A stretch of 64,000 bases of DNA. Origin: Actinomycetospora lutea (lineage in GTDB: Bacteria > Actinomycetota > Actinomycetes > Mycobacteriales > Pseudonocardiaceae). Position numbers and translations under genes: made by a program. Shown one piece after another: positions 58,960-64,000 of this stretch (positions are counted from its first letter, which is position 1; the number at the start of each line of letters is the position of its first letter). The stretch covers positions 28,204 through 92,203 of the forward strand of contig NZ_JAQZAL010000023.1 of the NCBI RefSeq assembly GCF_028737205.1, read 5' to 3'. The notes under the pieces are model-generated. The model worked only from the letters and a program-made list of their open reading frames with translations, made no database searches and was not told the origin of the DNA.

Positions 58960-58971
58960 GATTCTATTGAC
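58960..58971 (+). promoter_or_regulatory. Motif GATTCTATTGAC at the left edge of the PHA locus
   Basis: An AT-rich 12-mer in the 188-bp leader of the methyltransferase gene. A near copy (GACTCTATTGGC, minus strand) occurs at 63994-63983, just past phaZ. It may be a regulator site or a -10 region. Confidence 0.4.
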
Positions 58972-59107
58972 GCCCCCTTGCCTTGACCCCTCCTCCGGGC
59001 GCTGACGACCATCGACTCCGCGTGATGCTCCACGCGGGCCGTCCTGCTGCCCGTGTCCAGCTTCCGTCGTCCTCCCCGCGGGGGGCGACACCGGGGAGGA
59101 GAGGTCG

Positions 59108-59980
59108 ATGGCACCCACGACCGTCAACAGCGCCGGCAACGGCACCGATCGTCCGCACGAGGTCCTCCACCGGGCCCCGTCGCCGGCGGGCGGACCGGCG
59201 GCCCCGGCCCGGCCCGCCGACCTCGAGGCGGCCCGCGCGTCCCTGCGCCTGGCCCTGCCCGAGCCGAGCAGCAAGTACAGCCAGGACGACGAGTTCTGCG
59301 TCGTCGCCGAGCCCGACGGCTCGTGGCACGAGTACCGCTTCCACGACTACGACCGCATCTTCGGCGTCCCCGGGCTCTACGAGAAGATCTTCTACGACGT
59401 GCTCGGCTGCGACTCGCCGCGCTTCATGGTGGGGCTGCTGAGCGAGGCGATGGCGGCGGCGGGCGAGCAGGCCTCCGCGCTGCGCGTGCTCGACCTCGGT
59501 GCCGGCAACGGGATCATGGCCGAGGAGCTCGCGGCGGTCGGCGTCGAGTACGCCGTCGGCGTCGACATCCTCACCGAGGCCCGTGACGCGGCCCTGCGCG
59601 ACCGCCCCGGCCTCTACGCCGACTACCAGGTCGCGGACCTGACCAGGCTGTCCGCGGCGCAGCGCGACGTGCTGTCCGGGCACGAGCTCAACGCGCTGAC
59701 CGTGGTCGCGGCGCTGGGCTTCGGCGACATCCCGCCGCAGGCGTTCCGTACCGCCTACGACCACGTGGCGCAGGACGGCTGGGTCGTCCTGACGATCAAG
59801 GACGCGTTCCTCGAGGCCACCGACACCTCCGGGTTCGGCGGGATGATCGGCGAGTCGATCCGGTCGGGCGCCCTCGAGGTCGTGCGCCGCGAGCGCTTCC
59901 AGCACCGGCTCGCCACCGACAGCAGCCCGCTGCTCTACGAGGGCATCGTCGCGCGCAAGCGCGGCCCGCTCGCGGGCTGA
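59108..59980 (+). CDS. Class I SAM-dependent methyltransferase next to phaC
   Basis: A 290-residue Rossmann-fold methyltransferase. Motif I is VLDLGAGNGIM (about 126-136), followed by the acidic VGVDILTEA and a late LTIKDAFLEAT. An N-terminal 40 residues of Pro/Ala are probably disordered, and YSQDDEFCVVAEPDG and RIFGVPGLYEKIFYD form a distinctive cap. ATG after GGGGAGGAGAGG. It is 151 nt upstream of phaC on the same strand. The methyl acceptor is unknown; a link to PHA metabolism is only by position. Confidence 0.85.
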   Translation: MAPTTVNSAGNGTDRPHEVLHRAPSPAGGPAAPARPADLEAARASLRLALPEPSSKYSQDDEFCVVAEPDGSWHEYRFHDYDRIFGVPGLYEKIFYDVLGCDSPRFMVGLLSEAMAAAGEQASALRVLDLGAGNGIMAEELAAVGVEYAVGVDILTEARDAALRDRPGLYADYQVADLTRLSAAQRDVLSGHELNALTVVAALGFGDIPPQAFRTAYDHVAQDGWVVLTIKDAFLEATDTSGFGGMIGESIRSGALEVVRRERFQHRLATDSSPLLYEGIVARKRGPLAG

Positions 59981-60131
59981 GGCCGGGGAGACCGACCCTG
60001 CGGTACCCGGCCCTGTGACGCGGGTCTTTGACTCGTCGGTAACCGTGTGACCCATGTCCCAGCGGGGCACACTCCCCTCGGGGCGTGTCGGCGCGGCACG
60101 TCCGGAGTCGACGTGGAGGTAGGTCGCCGAC

Positions 60132-61886
60132 ATGACCGTGGAGCAGCACCGCTCGCAGCCGCCGATGAACATGAACGGCGTGGGCGTCGATCTCGCCCGC
60201 TCCCTCGAGTCGATCGTGCCGGCCGAGGTGCTGGCCGAGGTCGACCCGGCCCTGTGGGGGCGCACGGTCGTGCAGGTCGCCCAGGGCCTCGCGACGCACC
60301 CCGCCGACGTGGGGCGCGTCGTGGCGAGCCACGCGGCGCTGGCCGCGCGCATCGGGACGGCCACCGTGGCGCGGGTGTTCGGCTCGTCGGCGGACGGTCC
60401 GGTGCCGATCGAGAAGGACGGCCGCTTCAAGGACCCGACGTGGGAGGAGAACCCGGCGTACTGGGGGCTGCGCCAGCAGTACGTCGCACTGGTGGCCACG
60501 CTGCACGACCTCGTCGACGCCGCGGGCCTCGACGAGAGCTCCCGGGAGCGGGCGCTGCTGCTCGCCGACGTGCTGGGCAGCGTGCTCTCGCCCACCAACC
60601 TGCTGCCCGGTAACCCGGCGGCGCTCAAGCGCGCGTTCGAGACGGGCGGCGCGAGCGTGGTGTCGGGGTTCCGGCAGATGCTCGACGACCTCGCGACCAA
60701 CCAGGGCCGCCCGCAGCAGGTCGACCGCACCAACCTGCGCGTCGGCCAGGAGCTCGCGGCGACGCCGGGCAAGGTCGTCTACTGCAACCGCCTCATGGAG
60801 CTGATCCAGTTCGAGGCGCAGACCGACGAGGTCCACGAGATCCCGATCCTCGTGAGCCCGCCGTGGATCAACAAGTACTACGTCATGGACCTCGCGCCCG
60901 GACGCAGCTTCCTCGAGTGGGCCGTGCAGCACGGGCACACGGTGTTCGTCATCAGCTACCGCGACCCCGACGAGTCGATGGCCGACACGGGCCTGGACGA
61001 CTACCTGGAGCTGGGTGACCTCGCGGCGCTCGACGTCGTCCAGGAGATCACCGGCGCCGAGAAGGTGAACCTCGTCGGGCTGTGCCTCGGCGGGCTGATG
61101 GCGACGATCACGCTCGCGATGCTGCACGCCAGGGGCCAGGGCGACCGCGTCAACTCGCTGACCCTGCAGAACACGCTGCTCGACTACAGCGACCCCGGGC
61201 CGGTCGCGAGCTTCGTCGACCCGGAGATCGTCGAGCGGCTCGAGCGCAAGATGGCGAAGACCGGCTACCTGCCCTCGGAGTCGATGGCGGGCACGTTCGA
61301 CCTGCTGCGCGCCAACGATCTGATCTTCAACTACGTGGGGCCGAACTGGCTGGAGGGCAAGGCGCCGCCGGCGTTCGACATCCTCGCCTGGAACGCGGAC
61401 TCCACGCGGATGCCGGCGAAGATGCACGCGTTCTACCTGCGGCACTTCTACCTGCAGAACGAGCTCGCGCGCGGCGAGCTCGAGCTGCTCGGCGAGCACC
61501 TGTCGCTCAAGTCGATCACGAACGACACGTTCATCGTCGCGGCAGTGAACGACCACATCGCGCCGTGGAAGACCTCGTTCGTCTCCACGGGCCTGCTCGG
61601 CGGCGACGTCACGTTCACGCTGTCCAACGGCGGGCACATCGCCGGGGTCGTGAACCCGCCCGGCAAGAAGGCCAAGCACTGGATCGGCACCGTCGGCGGC
61701 ACCTCCGCGCCGGACGCGGACACCTGGCTGCAGCGGGCCGAGGAGGTTGCCGCCTCGTGGTGGGAGCCGTGGCGCGACTGGATCGCCGAGCGCGGCGGCG
61801 GGATGCGCACGCCGCCGCCGGTCGGGTCGGAGGCCCACCCGCCGCTCGGGGACGCGCCGGGCTCGTACGTCCTCGGGACGAGCTGA
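60132..61886 (+). CDS. phaC: Polyhydroxyalkanoate synthase (class I)
   Basis: A 584-residue PHA polymerase that joins 3-hydroxyacyl-CoA units at the granule surface. The N-terminal domain includes FKDPTWEENPAYWGLRQQYV. The alpha/beta catalytic domain has the lipase-like box GLCLGG with nucleophile C318, general base D474 (VNDHIAP) and H502 (NGGHIAG). The single large subunit fits class I/II enzymes; preference for short or medium side chains is not clear. ATG follows GGAGGT. A TTTGACT element lies upstream at about 60026. A phasin-like protein, an XRE regulator and PhaZ are encoded downstream. Confidence 0.97.
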   Translation: MTVEQHRSQPPMNMNGVGVDLARSLESIVPAEVLAEVDPALWGRTVVQVAQGLATHPADVGRVVASHAALAARIGTATVARVFGSSADGPVPIEKDGRFKDPTWEENPAYWGLRQQYVALVATLHDLVDAAGLDESSRERALLLADVLGSVLSPTNLLPGNPAALKRAFETGGASVVSGFRQMLDDLATNQGRPQQVDRTNLRVGQELAATPGKVVYCNRLMELIQFEAQTDEVHEIPILVSPPWINKYYVMDLAPGRSFLEWAVQHGHTVFVISYRDPDESMADTGLDDYLELGDLAALDVVQEITGAEKVNLVGLCLGGLMATITLAMLHARGQGDRVNSLTLQNTLLDYSDPGPVASFVDPEIVERLERKMAKTGYLPSESMAGTFDLLRANDLIFNYVGPNWLEGKAPPAFDILAWNADSTRMPAKMHAFYLRHFYLQNELARGELELLGEHLSLKSITNDTFIVAAVNDHIAPWKTSFVSTGLLGGDVTFTLSNGGHIAGVVNPPGKKAKHWIGTVGGTSAPDADTWLQRAEEVAASWWEPWRDWIAERGGGMRTPPPVGSEAHPPLGDAPGSYVLGTS

Positions 61887-62096
61887 GCCTTCCGGGTGGC
61901 GGGCGAGGGGCAGGTGGATGAACCGCGCCTCGCGGCTGTTGCCGGGGGCGAACGCCGGGTAACGGCACGGGTCCATCGGTCGACGAACGGTTGACGGGCG
62001 CTCCGGCGCTCGTCACCGTGTTGCAGGGAGCGCATCGACACGGCGTCTTCTGCAACCCGTCCGCCCGCTGCCTTCACCACGCGAGGGTGTTGCCCG

Positions 62097-62285
62097 ATGA
62101 ACCGCCACGCCTCCGTCGCCCTGCGCCGCAAGGTCGACGACGCCGTCGGTCCCGCGTACGACCCGGTGTTCCTGCGCCTGGACCTGCTCCTCGCCAGCCG
62201 CGAGGCGCGCTGCCCGTGCGCGGCGTGCGCCTCGCACGTCGCCGCGCGCCTCGACCGGCTGGTGTCCTGCCTCCCGGCGGAGTGA
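62097..62285 (+). CDS. Small Cys-containing protein in the PHA locus
   Basis: A 62-residue protein (MNRHASVALRRKVDDAVG start) with three close cysteines, CPCAAC, and one near the end (LVSCLPAE). The spacing could bind a metal. GAGGGTG lies nine nucleotides before the ATG and third positions are GC-rich, supporting translation. It sits between phaC and the phasin-like gene on the same strand. No family recognised. The 210-bp gap before it holds a TTGACG element near 61992. Confidence 0.55.
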   Translation: MNRHASVALRRKVDDAVGPAYDPVFLRLDLLLASREARCPCAACASHVAARLDRLVSCLPAE

Positions 62286-62341
62286 ACATCCGTCGTGTGA
62301 CCGGTGCCATGGCGCCGCCGCGCGGCCCCGGGCTTGCTTGG

Positions 62342-62347
62342 TAAACT
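62342..62347 (+). promoter_or_regulatory. -10 box upstream of the phasin-like gene
   Basis: TAAACT fits TANNNT in an AT-richer patch (gcttggtaaactgag), 34 nt before the ATG at 62382. It should drive the phasin-regulator-phaZ unit. No clear -35 box. Confidence 0.5.
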
Positions 62348-62381
62348 GAGCGCTGTCACCGACGACGCGGAGGATCCACGC

Positions 62382-62714
62382 ATGGCCACCCCCACCGCCG
62401 ACCCGAACCTCGACCAGGTCCGCGAGCGGGCCGTCGACATGGTCGCCCAGGTCCAGGAGGCCGGGCTCCGGTTCGCGGGCTCCCTCGCCGAGTCCTGGAC
62501 CGCGGCGCTGCAGAACGTGCCGGGCGCTGGCGCCGTCAGCGGGAGCGCCGCCTCGACGGGCCTGCCGCGCACGCCCGGCGAGGCCGTCGACCGCTTCTAC
62601 GACACGGGCGTCCAGATCCTCGAGGCGCAGCGCAACGTCGCCCACCAAGTGATCGACGCGGTCGCGCCGGCGCTCCCGACGTCGGTCTTCGCGGCGACGT
62701 CGCGACGCCGCTAG
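62382..62714 (+). CDS. Phasin-like granule-associated protein
   Basis: A 110-residue helical protein. Amphipathic helices (VRERAVDMVAQVQEAGLRFA and AVDRFYDTGVQILEAQRNVA) flank a Gly/Ala/Ser linker, as in small phasins that coat PHA granules. No signal peptide. ATG follows GGAGGATCC. Location between phaC and a PHA-type XRE regulator supports the call; sequence similarity alone would be weak. The next gene begins 7 nt after its stop. Confidence 0.7.
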   Translation: MATPTADPNLDQVRERAVDMVAQVQEAGLRFAGSLAESWTAALQNVPGAGAVSGSAASTGLPRTPGEAVDRFYDTGVQILEAQRNVAHQVIDAVAPALPTSVFAATSRRR

Positions 62715-62721
62715 CACCGTC

Positions 62722-63120
62722 GTGGCCGGCCCGGGCGGGGCGTGGGAGGACCACCGCCGCGCCCTGGGCGGGTTCATCCGCAGCCAGCGCCAGCTCGCGC
62801 GTCTCTCGCTGCGGCAGCTGTCCGCCCTGAGCAACATCTCCAACCCGTACCTGAGCCAGATCGAACGAGGGCTGCACGAGCCGTCGGTCCGCGTGCTGCA
62901 CGCGATCGCGGAGGCCCTCGACATCTCGGCCGAGAGCCTGCTGCTGCAGGCCGGCCTGGTGCGCGAACACGCCGGGGGCACCCCGGCGGAGGCCGCGGGG
63001 TCGGGCGAGGCGTCCACCGAACGGGCGATCCGCGCCGACCCCCGGCTCTCCGACGCGCAGAAGGAGGCCCTCATCTCCGTGTACCGGAGCTACACCGCAG
63101 GCATGGGAGCGACGTCGTGA
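62722..63120 (+). CDS. XRE-family regulator of the PHA locus
   Basis: A 132-residue DNA-binding protein. The helix-turn-helix covers about 14-72 (LGGFIRSQRQLARLSLRQLS, NPYLSQIERGLHEPSVRVLH). The remaining 55 residues are acidic with a helical end (DAQKEALISVYRSYTAGMGA). Small XRE proteins next to phasin genes are candidates for sensing free phasin or polymer, as PhaR does, though PhaR itself is of another family. GTG start lacks a clear ribosome binding site and probably relies on coupling to the phasin gene. Its TGA overlaps the phaZ GTG. Confidence 0.87.
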   Translation: MAGPGGAWEDHRRALGGFIRSQRQLARLSLRQLSALSNISNPYLSQIERGLHEPSVRVLHAIAEALDISAESLLLQAGLVREHAGGTPAEAAGSGEASTERAIRADPRLSDAQKEALISVYRSYTAGMGATS

Positions 63121-63950
63121 GCGCGCTCCCCGTGGACCCCGATCCCGCCCCTGCACCCCGCCCCGAGTGGGTCGGCGACGTCGCCGTCGCGGGGTACCGC
63201 CTGCACGTCGCCCACCGGCCGGGGGTACCCGGCCGCACGCCGCTCGTGCTGATCAACGGGATCGGCGCCAGCGTCGAGTTCCTCGACCCGCTCGTGGCCG
63301 CGCTCGACCCGGACCGCCCCGTCGTGCGCTTCGACGTGCCCGGGATCGGCGGCTCGCCCCTGCCGGTGGTCCCGTTGCCCATGGTCGGGCTCGCGGGGCT
63401 GCTCTCCGGCCTGCTCGACGGGCTCGGGTACGCCCGCGCCGACGTGCTCGGCCTGTCGTGGGGCGGCGGGATCGCCCAGCAGTTCGCGCTGCAGCACCCG
63501 GACCGGACCGGCCGGCTCGCCCTCGTCAGCACCGGGACCGGCGCGATGATGGTCCCGGCGCGGTTCACCGTGCTCGCGAAGATGCTCACCCCGCGGCGCT
63601 ACAACGACCGGCGCTACCGGCACGACGCCGGCGCGGAGATCTACGTGGGCGAGGACCAGGCCGCGGTCGACGAGGTGTTCGGCCGCGCCCGGCCGGTCGC
63701 GTTCCGGGGCTACCTGTACCAGCTGATGGCTCTGATGACGTGGACCAGTCTGCCGGTGCTGCCGTTCATCGGCGCGCCGACGCTGGTGCTCGCCGGTCGC
63801 CGCGACCCGGTCATCCCGGTGGTCAACGCCCACCTCATGGGCACGCTGATCCCGCGCGCCACGGTGCACCTGCACCAGGGCGGCCACGTCGGGATCCTGA
63901 CGCGCCCGGAGGAACTGGGGCCGGTGCTCGAGGACTTCCTGGACAGCTGA
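63117..63950 (+). CDS. phaZ: Intracellular poly(3-hydroxyalkanoate) depolymerase
   Basis: A 277-residue alpha/beta hydrolase of the medium-chain PHA depolymerase type, which releases hydroxyacids from stored polymer. The nucleophile is S114 in GLSWGGG, with D230 (GRRDPVIP) and H257 (GGHVGIL). LINGIGASVEFLDPLV, the DVPGIGGS loop, MLTPRRYNDRRY and RGYLYQLMALMTWTSLPVLP are close to known PhaZ sequences. GTG overlaps the regulator stop (GTGA). Synthase, granule protein, regulator and depolymerase are thus encoded together. Confidence 0.9.
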   Translation: MSALPVDPDPAPAPRPEWVGDVAVAGYRLHVAHRPGVPGRTPLVLINGIGASVEFLDPLVAALDPDRPVVRFDVPGIGGSPLPVVPLPMVGLAGLLSGLLDGLGYARADVLGLSWGGGIAQQFALQHPDRTGRLALVSTGTGAMMVPARFTVLAKMLTPRRYNDRRYRHDAGAEIYVGEDQAAVDEVFGRARPVAFRGYLYQLMALMTWTSLPVLPFIGAPTLVLAGRRDPVIPVVNAHLMGTLIPRATVHLHQGGHVGILTRPEELGPVLEDFLDS

Positions 63951-63977
63951 CGGGCGCATCCTTCCGCCGGAATTGAA

Positions 63978-63995
63978 CGACTGCCAATAGAGTCG
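63978..63995. promoter_or_regulatory. Inverted repeat after phaZ, containing the second copy of the PHA-flanking motif
   Basis: CGACT (63978-63982) and AGTCG (63991-63995) flank GCCAATAG. The minus strand of 63994-63983 reads GACTCTATTGGC, 10 of 12 bases identical to 58960-58971. It could be a promoter/operator of a gene beyond the window or part of a terminator. Confidence 0.4.
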
Positions 63996-64000
63996 GCGCA

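Overview
The window is very GC-rich (third codon positions almost always G or C) and reads as chromosomal DNA of a mycolata- or Pseudonocardia-like actinobacterium. The strongest sign is the block at about 4.4-18.7 kb. Its gene order and strands match the segment next to the origin in Mycobacterium: cyclophilin ppiA, a PH-domain membrane protein, crgA, trpG, then pknB, pknA, pbpA, rodA, pstP, fhaB and fhaA on the minus strand, followed by tRNA-Leu(CAG) and serS. A polyhydroxyalkanoate (PHA) locus, a deazaflavin (F420)-type nitroreductase, a WhiJ-like XRE/DUF397 pair and a PIG-L deacetylase of the mycothiol type all suit Pseudonocardiaceae (for example Pseudonocardia or Actinomycetospora). The family assignment is inferred from gene content. 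I see no IS element, prophage, CRISPR array or clear pseudogene.

Layout. 0-3.4 kb: quinone reductase, mug, and a WXG100-sized protein coupled to a DUF1023 hydrolase. 3.4-7.3 kb: coiled-coil membrane protein, ppiA, rhomboid protease, PH-domain protein, crgA, trpG. 7.3-17 kb: the cell-growth signalling operon, in which two Ser/Thr kinases, their PP2C phosphatase and two FHA readers are translationally coupled to a peptidoglycan polymerase and a transpeptidase. 17.2-18.7 kb: tRNA-Leu and serS. 18.7-23.7 kb: thioesterase, antitoxin-like protein, a third transmembrane kinase, DUF397/XRE pair and a divergent unknown. 23.7-29.1 kb: GH65 phosphorylase, then an aldo/keto reductase - IclR - MetE-like operon. 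29.5-32.2 kb: an amidohydrolase/DUF59 pair resembling the accessory genes of propane monooxygenase clusters, but with no monooxygenase here. 32.2-38 kb: a glycine-betaine-type ABC importer with two binding proteins, led by an IclR regulator. 38-48 kb: a RecB-like nuclease with a probable Fe-S cluster, SDR, cyclopropane synthase, a disordered membrane protein, PIG-L deacetylase, a GT-C-like membrane protein and an atypical orphan response regulator. 48-53.2 kb: a secreted DUF1996 protein, a TPP riboswitch controlling a CytX-type permease, and an SGNH hydrolase. 53.3-58.9 kb: aldo/keto reductase, two paralogous disordered proteins, F420-type oxidoreductase, FMN-dependent 2-hydroxyacid oxidase, DUF6069-like membrane protein. 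59.1-64 kb: PHA locus with methyltransferase, phaC, a small Cys protein, phasin-like protein, XRE regulator and phaZ.

Many neighbouring genes overlap by 1, 4 or 8 nt, which marks operons clearly. At least six genes start 6-7 nt after a TANNNT box, as expected for leaderless mRNAs. The items most worth following up are the orphan amidohydrolase/DUF59 pair, the paralogous disordered pair at 54.4-56.3 kb, the degenerate response regulator beside the DUF1996 gene, the Fe-S-type nuclease, and the shared motif that brackets the PHA locus.
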